The notes: a model not told the origin generated them from the letters alone. Counted from the first letter of the stretch, positions 16,940-26,361 are shown. The stretch is 64,000 nucleotides of DNA from an uncultured Pelagibacteraceae bacterium (GCA_902622245.1 CACNPC010000004.1:1-64000), one strand, 5' to 3'. Program-made: numbers and translations.

Positions 16940-17393
16940 GAGCTCTTATCGAAAATAATACAATTAGTAAAGATGTTAAAAAATTCAATCCAGATAAAGA
17001 GATACCTAAAATAGTGAACTCTACATCTTTACAATTTTTAACCATTCCAAGACTTTCGATTATTTTTTCTTTGTTCGTGATATCTATGTTTGTGTTTGTA
17101 CAACCAGCATATTCATCAAAAATGCCATTTTCTATACCAAAATGATATCCTGCAAGAGCAGAGTTAAGTGTAAATGTAATGATTAAAGCAATTAATATTC
17201 TATCAGATTTAAAATAGTTATATCCCAAAAAACAAATAAAGATCGCTACTAAAAAGGGAACTCTTTGATAAATACATAATTTACATGGCAAATACCCCAA
17301 AGCTTTTTCAATATAAATCGCAAATAATATGGCAATAATTGAGTATATAAAAATTAACAAATAAATATTTTTTCTTTTTAAAATAAAATTCAT
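16920..17393 (-). CDS. DsbB-like disulfide bond formation protein
   Basis: A 157-residue inner-membrane protein with four predicted helices. The first cysteine pair is in L-P-C37-K-L-C40-I-Y-Q-R and the second pair is C98 and C121 in the periplasmic loop. DsbB passes electrons from DsbA to quinone, which fits an organism with an active ubiquinone pathway. No DsbA gene is in the window. It lies 1 base after the DedA-like gene and upstream of coq7. Confidence 0.88.
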   Translation of the reverse strand: MNFILKRKNIYLLIFIYSIIAILFAIYIEKALGYLPCKLCIYQRVPFLVAIFICFLGYNYFKSDRILIALIITFTLNSALAGYHFGIENGIFDEYAGCTNTNIDITNKEKIIESLGMVKNCKDVEFTILGISLSGLNFLTSLLIVLFSIRALVYEKN

Positions 17394-17394
17394 T

Positions 17395-18003
17395 TTAGGT
17401 CATAAAGTTTTGTAAAAATTTATAAATTAAAAAAGCTAAAACTATTAATACAATTGAGATTACAATTGAAACTTTAAGCAGTTTTTTTTCAATAATTGTT
17501 TTCATAGCTGGACCAAAATTTCCAACCAAAAAAGCTATAATAAAAAATCTAGATCCTCTTGTTAATAAGGAGACAATTATAAAATAAACAATATTAAATT
17601 GAACAAAACCACTAGTTATTGTTAGTAATTTAAATGGGATGGGGGTAAAACCTGCTATAGCTAGCAATGTTGCCCATGCAAAAACTCCTCCATCTGATGA
17701 AATTTTATCTTTTAAAAATGAAGTATTATCTACACCGTAAAGCTCAAAAATCTTAATACCAATCTCATTAAAAAAAACATATCCTATAAAATATCCCAAA
17801 CATGCTCCTAAAACAGATCCTGTCGTAGCAATAATTGCTATCTTCATCCATCTTTGTCTGTCGGCAATAGTCATTGGAATAATAAGAACATCTGGCGGGA
17901 TAGGAAATATGAAGCTCTCAATAAAAGATATAAATCCTAAAATTTTTTTAGAATTTTTATGTCCTGCAAGTTTAATTGTTTTATTAAATAGTTCCTTAAA
18001 CAT
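17395..18003 (-). CDS. DedA/YqaA-family membrane protein
   Basis: A 202-residue polytopic protein of the DedA (SNARE-associated/VTT) superfamily. It has the E-S-F-I-F-P-I-P-P-D-V re-entrant motif, G-A-C-L-G-Y-F-I-G-Y and the second G-F-T-P-I-P-F-K. Family members flip or transport phospholipids or undecaprenyl phosphate and support membrane homeostasis. It is first of the three-gene run with dsbB and coq7, and divergent from tRNA-Leu. Confidence 0.85.
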   Translation of the reverse strand: MFKELFNKTIKLAGHKNSKKILGFISFIESFIFPIPPDVLIIPMTIADRQRWMKIAIIATTGSVLGACLGYFIGYVFFNEIGIKIFELYGVDNTSFLKDKISSDGGVFAWATLLAIAGFTPIPFKLLTITSGFVQFNIVYFIIVSLLTRGSRFFIIAFLVGNFGPAMKTIIEKKLLKVSIVISIVLIVLAFLIYKFLQNFMT

Positions 18004-18068
18004 ATTTTCTTTTATTATAAATAGTGTTTTAATACTATTATTTATATTCTATGAAACTAAAATTAAAT

Positions 18069-18155
18069 GGGCGAATGGCGGAACTGGTAGACGCGTTGGA
18101 CTCAAAATCCAATAGTAGCAATACTGTGAGAGTTCGATTCTCTCTTTGCCCACCA
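18069..18155 (+). tRNA. tRNA-Leu (CAA)
   Basis: An 87-base class II tRNA. Acceptor GGGCGAA pairs with TTTGCCC. The anticodon stem TTGGA/TCCAA encloses CTCAAAA, giving anticodon CAA. A variable arm and the T loop GTTCGATTC follow, and CCA is encoded at 18153-18155. The acyl-CoA synthetase ATG follows only 7 bases after CCA. Confidence 0.97.
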
Positions 18156-18162
18156 AAAATAT

Positions 18163-19872
18163 ATGAACTTAAAACAGACTAACAATTTAACAGAATTATT
18201 CTTTGATCAATTTAATAGACAAACTAATAAAAACAAAATTTTATTGTCAACTTTAGGTGACAAAAGAAAAAATTATTCTTGGCAGGAAACCCATGATCTA
18301 ATTAATTTAGTTTCTAATGAATTAAGAAAAGTAATATCAAAAGGTGATAGATGTTTATTAATTTCTGAAAATAGACCTGAATGGTTTATTGCAGACTTAT
18401 CTATTATGTTATCAGATGGGATAACTGTTCCAGCTTATACAACTTATGCAGAAAATGACTATAATTATATTCTTAATGATTGCACTCCAAGTATAATTTT
18501 TGTCTCAAACATTGAACAATACAATAAATTGAAAAATATTATTAAAGACAAAAAATTTATAAAAAAAATATTTTCCTTTGAAAAATTACTAAATGTTGAA
18601 CTTGAATATATTAATTTAGAAGACTTAATAAAAAATAATGATAAAAAAAATTTACCAATTTACAAATCTTCAGCTTCAAGAAAAGATCCATCATGCATAA
18701 TTTATACCTCTGGTACGCAAGGAAATCCCAAGGGAGTGATTTTAAGTCATGGAGGCATCTTAAATAATTGCGAGGGCGCAATAGATATTCTAAAACCATT
18801 ATTATCCAAATCTCAGCCCAGGTTCCTCACATGGCTTCCACTTTCACATTCCTACGAGCACACTGTTCAATTTGTTCAAATTACAGTAGGTGCAAGAATT
18901 TTTTATGCAGAGAGTATTGATAAATTAGTTAAAAATATGAGTGATTGTTCGCCAGAAATTATGACAGCTGTACCAAGATTTTATCAAAATCTTTATCAAA
19001 AAATTAATGCAAGTTTTAAAAAAGTTACCGGATTAAAAAAAAAATTAGTAAATAAAATGTTAGAATTAGGTCTAAAAAAAATAAAAAAAGAAAAATTAAC
19101 TATTTTTGAAAAAATACAGGATAGTATTTTAGATAAATTAGTTAGAAAAAAAATAAAATCACAATTTGGTGGATCTCTTAAAACATTTGTATCTGGTGGA
19201 GGCGCATTAGATAAAGAAGTTGGATATTTTCTTAATGCTATAGGATTACCAACTCTACAAGGTTATGGTTTAACAGAAACTTCACCAGTGGTAAGCTGTA
19301 ACCCAATAGATGACATAAGAATAGATACTGTTGGTCCCCCATTTAAGGGAAATGAAGTAAAAATTGCTGAAGATGGCGAGATATTGGTAAGAGGTGAGAA
19401 TGTAATGTTAGGATATTGGAATAATGAAGAAGAAACAAAAAAAGTATTAATAAATGGCTGGCTACATACAGGAGACATTGGGATTATTGAAAATAGTTTC
19501 TTAAAAATCACAGATAGAAAAAAAGATATTCTTATAACACCTGGAGGAGATAATATTTCTCCATTAAAAATAGAAAATGAATTAGTAAATCTAGAATTTA
19601 TTGATCAAGCGGTAGTGTATGGTGATAATAAACCTTATCTGGTAGCATTACTAGTTTTAAATGATGAATTTATTAATATTACAAATGAAGAAATAAATAA
19701 TAAAATTAATCATTTAAATAATAATCTTTCAAAAATAGAAAATATTAAAAAGTTTTTTTTAATAAAAGAAAAATTTTCAATTGAAAATGGAATGTTAACA
19801 CCAACATTAAAATTAAAAAGATACAAAATTATAAATAAATATAAAAATAATTTTGAAAATCTTTATAATTAA
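18163..19872 (+). CDS. long-chain acyl-CoA synthetase (AMP-forming)
   Basis: A 569-residue ANL-superfamily ligase that activates fatty acids to acyl-CoA via acyl-AMP. The P-loop motif is I-I-Y-T-S-G-T-Q-G-N-P-K-G-V. Also present are L-P-L-S-H-S-Y-E, Q-G-Y-G-L-T-E-T-S-P, the hinge W-L-H-T-G-D-I-G and D-R-K-K-D-I-L-I-T-P-G-G-D-N. The closing lysine is within L-K-L-K-R. It resembles AAE15/FadD-type enzymes without a signal. There is no Shine-Dalgarno sequence between tRNA-Leu and the ATG, so the message may be released by tRNA 3' processing with a 7-base leader. Confidence 0.9.
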   Translation: MNLKQTNNLTELFFDQFNRQTNKNKILLSTLGDKRKNYSWQETHDLINLVSNELRKVISKGDRCLLISENRPEWFIADLSIMLSDGITVPAYTTYAENDYNYILNDCTPSIIFVSNIEQYNKLKNIIKDKKFIKKIFSFEKLLNVELEYINLEDLIKNNDKKNLPIYKSSASRKDPSCIIYTSGTQGNPKGVILSHGGILNNCEGAIDILKPLLSKSQPRFLTWLPLSHSYEHTVQFVQITVGARIFYAESIDKLVKNMSDCSPEIMTAVPRFYQNLYQKINASFKKVTGLKKKLVNKMLELGLKKIKKEKLTIFEKIQDSILDKLVRKKIKSQFGGSLKTFVSGGGALDKEVGYFLNAIGLPTLQGYGLTETSPVVSCNPIDDIRIDTVGPPFKGNEVKIAEDGEILVRGENVMLGYWNNEEETKKVLINGWLHTGDIGIIENSFLKITDRKKDILITPGGDNISPLKIENELVNLEFIDQAVVYGDNKPYLVALLVLNDEFINITNEEINNKINHLNNNLSKIENIKKFFLIKEKFSIENGMLTPTLKLKRYKIINKYKNNFENLYN

Positions 19873-20018
19873 ATAAAAAAAGCTGTTTATTAATCGCTAT
19901 TTTACTTAACTTTTTTAGTTATCAATTTTTTTTTATTTTAAAAAAAAAATTTAGAAAAATTACAAAAAATTATGTAATTGACATAACTATTCAAAAAAAT
20001 TACAAAAAGGTAATTAAA

Positions 20019-20035
20019 CGAATCAAAAAGATTCG
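20019..20035 (+). other. leader hairpin before the lysine-rich protein
   Basis: CGAATC-AAAAA-GATTCG forms a perfect 6-bp stem with a 5-base loop. It ends 25 bases before the ATG of the 27-residue lysine-rich protein and just ahead of its ribosome site. It is probably a 5' stabilising or regulatory element of that transcript. The 146 bases from 19873 to 20018 contain no recognisable gene. Confidence 0.5.
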
Positions 20036-20059
20036 AAATTAAAAAAAAGGGAGCTAAAG

Positions 20060-20143
20060 ATGGCTAAAAGAAGAAAAAAAGCTGCTAAAAAGAAAACTAA
20101 GAAAAAAGCTAAGAAAAAAGCTAAAAAGAAAAGAAGAAAATAG
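20060..20143 (+). CDS. 27-residue lysine-rich histone-tail-like protein
   Basis: A complete small frame: ATG at 20060, TAG at 20141-20143, and a clear ribosome site (GGGAG) 5 bases upstream. The protein is 16 Lys, 4 Arg, 5 Ala, one Thr and the start Met, with tandem K-K-K-A units. It resembles the basic tails of histone H1-like and Hc1/Hc2 proteins. Such a peptide should bind nucleic acid or ribosomes non-specifically. It has its own leader hairpin and a strong terminator 18 bases after the stop, as expected for an abundant monocistronic gene. It converges on the CarD-like gene, whose N-terminus is also lysine-rich. No named family is recognised. Confidence 0.7.
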   Translation: MAKRRKKAAKKKTKKKAKKKAKKKRRK

Positions 20144-20161
20144 TTTAGTATTCTTTTTAAC

Positions 20162-20200
20162 AAACGCTTCTCATGGCGCTTGCGTGAGGAGCGTTTTTTT
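20162..20200. terminator. strong intrinsic terminator, probably bidirectional
   Basis: AAACGCTTCTCA (20162-20173) pairs with TGAGGAGCGTTT (20185-20196) with one G-T wobble. This gives a 12-bp stem and an 11-base loop followed by a T run. It ends the lysine-rich protein transcript and lies next to the stop of the convergent carD gene, which it may also serve. Confidence 0.9.
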
Positions 20201-21058
20201 TTATTTTGCTATTTCCTCTGATATTTCTTCTACAGATGGCTTAGTTTCAACTTTTTGAACTTGTTTCTCCAGGTTTCTTTTTAAAGCTTTATCTAGTTTT
20301 TTTTGAGTATCCTCTAGGTTTAAATTTAAAACTATTTGAAATTCAGTAAGAATCCTATCATATGCTTTTTCAAACAATTGTCTTTCGCTATAAGATTGGT
20401 CAACCATAAGATCATCTCCTTTATTGAGATCTCTTACAACTTCAGCTAACTCATAAATCTTCCCAGATGAAATTTTTGCTTCATATTCCTGTGCTCTCCT
20501 ACTCCACATACTTCTTTTAATTTTTGGTTTACTCTTTAAAATACTAATACATTTATTTACCTGATTTATCGTTGCTAATGGTCTTAGATGAGATTGCTTA
20601 TTTACTGGAACCATTCCGTTTGCTTTATCTTTTTCGAATTTAAGAATATAAGCTTCTATATCTATTCCACCTATATTCATTTTTTTAAATTCAGTTATTT
20701 GTCCAACCCCATGCTTTGGATAAACTACATAATCCTTAATTTTATATTCCTTTTTTTCAGTATCTTGTTTTTTAACTTTTTTTATTTCAGGTTTTTGCTC
20801 ATTACTTTTTGAAATACGAAGCAAATTAGTATTTGTATTATCTTTTTTTTCCTGTTTTAATATTTTCGGTTTAATATTTGCCTTTGTTGTTTTTTTTCGT
20901 ATTTTATTATTAATTTTATTCGAATTTGTTTTTTTTATTTTAGCTAAAACTTTTTTCTTTTTTGTTTTTACAATTGATTTTGAAACCTTCTTTTTTTTCA
21001 ATTCTTTCTTTGATTTAAATGTTTTCTTCAAAGTATTTATCAAACTTATTTTCTTCAT
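20201..21058 (-). CDS. carD: CarD/CdnL-family RNA polymerase-binding regulator with lysine-rich N-terminal extension
   Basis: A 285-residue protein from the ATG at 21058 (the frame is open to 21097). Residues 1 to about 105 are low-complexity and rich in lysine (repeated K-K-K and S/T-K). The CarD domain starts near residue 107 with [14 protein letters not shown], then Y-I-L-K-F-E-K, the M-V-P-V segment, and the helical C-terminal domain with [10 protein letters not shown]. CarD proteins bind the RNA polymerase beta subunit and stabilise open promoter complexes. The usual alphaproteobacterial protein is about 165-190 residues, so the extension is extra and may bind DNA. It overlaps the ferredoxin gene by 44 bases. 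A later start is possible, but I see no better one. Confidence 0.87.
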   Translation of the reverse strand: MKKISLINTLKKTFKSKKELKKKKVSKSIVKTKKKKVLAKIKKTNSNKINNKIRKKTTKANIKPKILKQEKKDNTNTNLLRISKSNEQKPEIKKVKKQDTEKKEYKIKDYVVYPKHGVGQITEFKKMNIGGIDIEAYILKFEKDKANGMVPVNKQSHLRPLATINQVNKCISILKSKPKIKRSMWSRRAQEYEAKISSGKIYELAEVVRDLNKGDDLMVDQSYSERQLFEKAYDRILTEFQIVLNLNLEDTQKKLDKALKRNLEKQVQKVETKPSVEEISEEIAK

Positions 21059-21341
21059 TTTTAAACTTTTCGTGATCTGGTAATGGATCTTTAGCATCTG
21101 AAATATTAGGCCATATCTCAGAATATTTCTTATTAATCTCTAACCATTTTTCGTTACCAGTTTCTGTGTCTGAAACTATGGCGTCAATAGGACACTCAGG
21201 TTCGCAAACGCCACAATCTATACACTCATCAGGTTTAATTACAAGCATATTTTTGCCCTCATAAAAACAATCAACAGGACATACATCTACGCATGTTGTA
21301 TGTTTACACTTAATACATTTTTCATTGACCAAATATGTCAT
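21015..21341 (-). CDS. fdxA: 7Fe ferredoxin
   Basis: A 108-residue ferredoxin II-type protein. Cysteines C9-x7-C17-x3-C21-P and C40-x2-C43-x2-C46-x3-C50-P fit one 3Fe-4S and one 4Fe-4S cluster; C12 and C25 are extra. The C-terminal half (W-L-E-I-N and W-P-N-I) is typical of proteobacterial FdxA. The gene next to carD and downstream of a SUV3-like helicase is a recurring alphaproteobacterial arrangement. The redox partner is unknown. It overlaps the TerB-like gene by 4 bases. Confidence 0.93.
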   Translation of the reverse strand: MTYLVNEKCIKCKHTTCVDVCPVDCFYEGKNMLVIKPDECIDCGVCEPECPIDAIVSDTETGNEKWLEINKKYSEIWPNISDAKDPLPDHEKFKNEENKFDKYFEENI

Positions 21342-21763
21342 CGTTTTGATTTAATTTTTTCTTTTATATCTCCTACTATTTTTGGATCAAGATACAATAA
21401 GCCTGACAATCGCCTCATAAGATTGGTTTCATAAATATCCGCATTTTCATCCGAATAGATAATATTCCACAATGCTTCTATAACTATCTTTTTTTCATCA
21501 ATATTTTTATTTTTTACTTCTTTAGTAAATTCTAAAATTTGATTTGAATCTTGTTCTTTTTCTTCTGCCTCTTTTATTATCCCATCTAAGTTATCTTCAT
21601 CAGCGCCCATTTCAATTAATGCTCTTTTAATTATATCTTTCTCTTTTTCAGTAAAATTTTGGTCTATTTTAGCTGAGTGAACAAGAAGAGCGGCAACACT
21701 AGTTAAAGATAAATGATTCTCATCGTTTTTATTTTCTTTTTCTTTTTTAAATAAGCTAAACAT
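21338..21763 (-). CDS. TerB-like domain protein
   Basis: A 141-residue helical protein of the TerB/DjlA-N superfamily. Visible marks are [20 protein letters not shown] near residue 21 and [19 protein letters not shown] near residue 93. These are the paired acidic (metal-binding) motifs of the family. No other tellurite-resistance gene is nearby, so a stress or metal-sensing role is only inferred. It lies between the helicase and fdxA and overlaps both by 1 to 4 bases. Confidence 0.8.
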   Translation of the reverse strand: MFSLFKKEKENKNDENHLSLTSVAALLVHSAKIDQNFTEKEKDIIKRALIEMGADEDNLDGIIKEAEEKEQDSNQILEFTKEVKNKNIDEKKIVIEALWNIIYSDENADIYETNLMRRLSGLLYLDPKIVGDIKEKIKSKR

Positions 21764-24243
21764 TATTTTATGTTTAATTCGTTTAATACACCAAAAGGAT
21801 TATTAGAATAGTCCTTTTTGTCATGTTTTTTAAAAATTTTCTTTTTTAAAGGAATATATTTTATATAGAACTCATTTTCTTTCTCATAAATTTTGTAATT
21901 CATTTTTTTTATAAGCTTATTAAAATTTTCCTTTGAACAGCCAAGTAAGTTTAACATTTCAGGTATGATTTTTATCTCTTTTTTATAATCTTTTTCTGAA
22001 TTGAATATTAATAAGAATAATCTTTCAAGTATATCTATTCTAACGTATATATCGTCAAACTTTTCAAAGCCACAAAGTAACATAAAATCTTTATTTGTAG
22101 ATTTCATATTATTCAAAAAGTTTAATCCAAAAGTTGGCGGTGATAAATTTAAATATTCATTATTATAATTTTTCCATAATAATATTCTTAAGGACACAGA
22201 ATTTGGTTTGAATAACTTAAATAGAAATATATGGTATCTTCCAAACTTAACTCCTAGCTTTCTTAATTTTTTCCTACCATCTTGGTTGATTTTTTTTAAG
22301 TACTCTTGGATATTTGATCTTTTTATAACACCGTTATTTTCGTAAAGTCTGTAAGCTAAAGCTCTAAGTTCAGGGTTTTCCTCCTTAATATTTTTTAACT
22401 CAATTAAGCTATTTAGTTCAGTTCCAATTTTTTTTATAATCCATTGATTTAGGTAATCGTTTAAATTATTTCTTTCGTTGTTTTCAATCATTTCATCAAT
22501 CATTAAATCTATTTTTGGATTAAGGTAATCAGATCCAGGTATTAGTTTCGCTATAGGATCATTTCTCCAATAAATTTTAAAATCATCTTTTAATTCTATA
22601 AGTCCAGTATCTATTATCTGCTTTATTCTATCAATTATTTCAGGACCAACATTTTGCCTAGCTGCTTTTTTTAATGATTTAATATCTGCATCTAGTGCAT
22701 CTACTTTTAAATCTAATTGCAACTTTAACCCTTTTAAATTTCCAATATATTGACCATTAATTAATACTTTTTCTTTCTCAATAATCTCGGTTTTTAATTC
22801 AATATCTTGCTTTAAGCCCTTTGCTAAAACGCTGGCTCTTTTATCTATAAATGTTTTTGTTAATTCGTCGTGAAGTCTATCAGATAATTTATCTTCTAAG
22901 TTTTTAGTTCTTTCAATCCAATAATCTTGGTTCTCAACCCAATTAGATTTGTTTGAAACATATGACCAAGTTCTAACATTAGATATTCTATTTGAAATTG
23001 AGTCTACATTTCCTTCAAGTTTATCAAGCATTGAAAGCTGTTTTTTCATATAATAATTTGGTACTTTTTTTTCTTCACTTATTAAAAAATTAAATACCTT
23101 GCCAACAACTTCCAAATGATGACCATAAGTTTTCTTAACAAAATCAGGTATTTGACAGCATTCCCAAAGAATTTTTAAAATGCTTGAATTATTTTCTATA
23201 GAGCTATTATTTTCTTTTAAAAAATATTTTAAAACTTTCTCATCTTCGCATTCTCCAACTCTTCTTAACCAATCTCTATCAGGTTTTTCTTCCAATGATT
23301 TCAGTAGATTTTCTTTATTATTGAATTTTAAGTTGGAATTTCTCCAAAATATATTTTGTATTTCTGGAAAATTGTGATTTTCTAAAAATTCAATCTCTTC
23401 TGGGTTAATTTCACCACATTCTCCTGTAATACCAAAACTCCCATCATTTAAATATCGGCCAGCTCTTCCTGAAATTTGTCCAATTTCTGATATTTTTAGT
23501 CTTCTTATTTTTTTTCCATCAAACTTTTTTAAGTTTGAGAAGTAAACATGATCTAAATCCATATTTATTCCCATTCCAATAGCATCAGTAGCAACTAGAT
23601 AATCAACATCCCCTGATTGATATAAATTTACTTGAGCATTTCTAGTTTTAGGACTGAGAGATCCCATCACAATTGCTGCACCACCTTTTTGTCTTCTTAA
23701 TAATTCTGCGATCGCGTAAACTTCTTCTGTTGAAAAAGCTATTATTGCGCTTTTTCTCTCGATTCTTGAAATTTTTTTATGTCCTCCAAATGACAACTTT
23801 GATAATCTTTGTTTGTTTATAAATTCAACATCTTCATCAAGCTTCTGAATAATACTTTTTATAGTATTTGAACCCATAAACATTGTTAATTTTTCACCTC
23901 TCAGATTTAATAATCTATCTGTAAAAATATGACCTCGCTCATGATCAGAACACATTTGAATTTCATCAATACCTACGAAATCTAAAACCTTATCTACAGG
24001 CATTGATTCTACAGTACATAAAAAATACTTAGCATTAAGTGGTATAATTTTTTCTTCCCCTGTAATAAGAGCCACCTTGGAAGCATCTACTTTTTGAATT
24101 ATTTTGTCGTAAACTTCTCTCGCTAGAAGTCTTAGGGGAAATCCTATCATTCCAGTGTCAAAAGAAAGCATTGTCTCTATTGCTAAAAAGGTCTTACCAG
24201 TATTTGTTGGTCCAAGAACTGCAGTTATCTTATTTTTTGACAT
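21763..24243 (-). CDS. SUV3-like ATP-dependent RNA helicase
   Basis: An 826-residue superfamily 2 helicase. Walker A is G11-P-T-N-T-G-K-T, and the DEIQ box is V-G-I-D93-E-I-Q. Motif III-like M-G-S-N-T follows. Motifs V-VI are Y-L-V-A-T-D-A-I-G-M-G-I-N-M and Q-I-S-G-R-A-G-R-Y. The long C-terminal region is predicted helical. Relatives include mitochondrial SUV3, which works with RNA-degrading complexes, and uncharacterised alphaproteobacterial helicases encoded beside fdxA and carD. It is the first gene of this four-gene minus-strand operon. Confidence 0.9.
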   Translation of the reverse strand: MSKNKITAVLGPTNTGKTFLAIETMLSFDTGMIGFPLRLLAREVYDKIIQKVDASKVALITGEEKIIPLNAKYFLCTVESMPVDKVLDFVGIDEIQMCSDHERGHIFTDRLLNLRGEKLTMFMGSNTIKSIIQKLDEDVEFINKQRLSKLSFGGHKKISRIERKSAIIAFSTEEVYAIAELLRRQKGGAAIVMGSLSPKTRNAQVNLYQSGDVDYLVATDAIGMGINMDLDHVYFSNLKKFDGKKIRRLKISEIGQISGRAGRYLNDGSFGITGECGEINPEEIEFLENHNFPEIQNIFWRNSNLKFNNKENLLKSLEEKPDRDWLRRVGECEDEKVLKYFLKENNSSIENNSSILKILWECCQIPDFVKKTYGHHLEVVGKVFNFLISEEKKVPNYYMKKQLSMLDKLEGNVDSISNRISNVRTWSYVSNKSNWVENQDYWIERTKNLEDKLSDRLHDELTKTFIDKRASVLAKGLKQDIELKTEIIEKEKVLINGQYIGNLKGLKLQLDLKVDALDADIKSLKKAARQNVGPEIIDRIKQIIDTGLIELKDDFKIYWRNDPIAKLIPGSDYLNPKIDLMIDEMIENNERNNLNDYLNQWIIKKIGTELNSLIELKNIKEENPELRALAYRLYENNGVIKRSNIQEYLKKINQDGRKKLRKLGVKFGRYHIFLFKLFKPNSVSLRILLWKNYNNEYLNLSPPTFGLNFLNNMKSTNKDFMLLCGFEKFDDIYVRIDILERLFLLIFNSEKDYKKEIKIIPEMLNLLGCSKENFNKLIKKMNYKIYEKENEFYIKYIPLKKKIFKKHDKKDYSNNPFGVLNELNIK

Positions 24244-24405
24244 ATCAACTTTTAGTATGATCTTTTTTTGGCCTACTATATTTTGTTACTCAAAAAGAAC
24301 AAAAATAGACTAAAACTAGTCCGAATCAGATAGGAAAAAGTTCTCATTTTCAATTTTTATGATCTAAGGTTAGCATAATTTTTACAATATAAATATAAAT
24401 TTTTA

Positions 24406-26361
24406 ATGCCAAAAAAACTTTGGGAACCGTCAAAAGCACTTATAAAAAATTCGAATTTATTTAAATATGAGAAATTTGTTTCAAAGAATTATAAATACAA
24501 TTTTACTGGAAATTATAAAAAGTTACTAAATTGGAGTATAAAAAATCCAAAAGATTTTTGGAATTCGATCTGGGAATATTTTGAAGTTGTAGGTATAAAA
24601 ACTGATAAATTCAAACTAACAAAGGATCTTATTAATAGTAAGTTTTTTGTTAATTCAAAATTAAATTTTGTAGAAAATCTTTTAGCTAAAAATTCTAATC
24701 AAAAAGCCATTACATTTGTTAGTGAAAATGGTTACAGAGAACAAAAATCCTGGAAAGAGCTTAATATTGATGTAAAAAAAATAATTACATTTTACAAAAA
24801 AATAAATATTTCTGAAAAGGACAGGATAGCAGCATATACTCCAAATCAGATAGAAACTGTTGAGTGTTTCTTAAGTGCTAGCGCCATAGGATCAATCTGG
24901 AGCTCGTGCTCGCCTGATTTTGGTGTACCAGGAGTTATAGAACGTTTTTTACAAATTAAACCTAAACTATTAATTATTACTGATAAATATTACTATAACG
25001 GAAAGGAAATAAATATTATTGAGAGATTACCTAAAATATTAAAAAAAATAAAAAGTATAAAATCAGTATTAATTTTAAATTATCCAGGAAAAAAATTAAA
25101 AAAATTAAAAAAAATTAAAAATATAAAAATTTACTATTATAATGAGATAAAAAAACTTGAAATAAGCAGAACTAAATTAAAAAAATTTAATTTTGACCAT
25201 GAATTAGCAATTTTATACTCAAGTGGTACAACAGGTAAACCCAAGTGTATTTGCCATAGATCTGGTGGAGTTTTATTACAACATTTGAAAGAACATCAAT
25301 TACATTGCAATATAAAACCAAATGATAATGTATTTTACTTTACAACTTGTGGATGGATGATGTGGAATTGGCTTGTTACAGCCTTAGCATCTAAAGCATC
25401 AATATTGTTATTTGATGGCTTTCCTATGCATAAATCACCAGAGTTATTGTTAAAAATTGCAAATAAAGAGAAAGTTACTCTATTTGGTATAAGTGCAAAA
25501 TATATTGATCAACTTATTAAACAGAAAGTTAAGGTAAAAGAAAAAATTAAACTCAAATCTTTAAAAACGATTTGTTCGACTGGATCTCCACTTTCTAAAG
25601 ATGGTTTTGAATTTGTTTATAAAAATATAAAAAAAAATGTTCATTTAGCATCTATTTCTGGAGGAACAGATATTGTTTCTTGTTTTGTAAATGGAAACAT
25701 TTATTCAAGCGTAAATAGTGGAGAAATACAAAACAATGGTCTTGGAATGGATACAGCAGTATTTTCTGAAAAAGGTAAATCAATTTTAAATAAAAAAGGA
25801 GAACTAGTATGCAAAAATGCCTTTCCATCAATGCCTCTAAAATTTTGGAATGATCCTGGAAAAGTTAAATATAGAAAAGCCTATTTTTCAAAATTTAAAA
25901 ATATTTGGCATCATGGAGATTATGCTCAGAGAAATAATAATGGGTCTTACATTATCTATGGAAGATCAGATGCTACATTAAATCCAGGAGGTGTTCGACT
26001 TGGTACAGCTGAAATTTATTCTGTTGTAGAAAAATTTAAGGAGATAAAGGAGTCTATAGTAGTTGGTCAATCTTGGGATAACGATGTAAGAATAATACTT
26101 TTCACAGTCTTATCAAAAAATAATAAATTAGATGAAAAATTAATTTCTAAACTAAAAACAACAATTAGATATGAGGCTTCCCCAAGGCATGTACCTGCTA
26201 AAATAATTGCGGTAAACGATATACCAAGAACTAAAAATGGTAAAATTGTCGAAGTAGCTGTTAAAAATGTAATAGATGGCAACAAAATAAATAATACTGA
26301 AGCATTATCCAATCCATCTGCTTTAAATGAATATAAAAATCTTATTGAGTTAAAATCGTAA
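24406..26361 (+). CDS. aacS: acetoacetyl-CoA synthetase
   Basis: A 651-residue ANL ligase. The N-terminus (L-W-E-P near the start, D-F-W-N-S-I-W-E-Y) and the core S-S-G-T-T-G-K-P-K-C-I, G-W-M-M-W-N-W-L-V and W-H-H-G-D-Y-A are typical. So are G-R-S-D-A-T-L-N-P-G-G-V-R-L-G-T-A-E-I-Y and the C-terminal P-R-T-K-N-G-K-I-V-E. This pattern matches acetoacetate-CoA ligases rather than Acs. It activates acetoacetate for oxidation or biosynthesis in the cytosol. The stop overlaps the next ATG (TAATG). Confidence 0.92.
   Translation: MPKKLWEPSKALIKNSNLFKYEKFVSKNYKYNFTGNYKKLLNWSIKNPKDFWNSIWEYFEVVGIKTDKFKLTKDLINSKFFVNSKLNFVENLLAKNSNQKAITFVSENGYREQKSWKELNIDVKKIITFYKKINISEKDRIAAYTPNQIETVECFLSASAIGSIWSSCSPDFGVPGVIERFLQIKPKLLIITDKYYYNGKEINIIERLPKILKKIKSIKSVLILNYPGKKLKKLKKIKNIKIYYYNEIKKLEISRTKLKKFNFDHELAILYSSGTTGKPKCICHRSGGVLLQHLKEHQLHCNIKPNDNVFYFTTCGWMMWNWLVTALASKASILLFDGFPMHKSPELLLKIANKEKVTLFGISAKYIDQLIKQKVKVKEKIKLKSLKTICSTGSPLSKDGFEFVYKNIKKNVHLASISGGTDIVSCFVNGNIYSSVNSGEIQNNGLGMDTAVFSEKGKSILNKKGELVCKNAFPSMPLKFWNDPGKVKYRKAYFSKFKNIWHHGDYAQRNNNGSYIIYGRSDATLNPGGVRLGTAEIYSVVEKFKEIKESIVVGQSWDNDVRIILFTVLSKNNKLDEKLISKLKTTIRYEASPRHVPAKIIAVNDIPRTKNGKIVEVAVKNVIDGNKINNTEALSNPSALNEYKNLIELKS

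Noticed and set aside
24308..24321. GACTA/TAGTC hairpin upstream of the acetoacetyl-CoA synthetase gene
   Set aside because: The stem is only 5 bp with no T run and no known leader motif.
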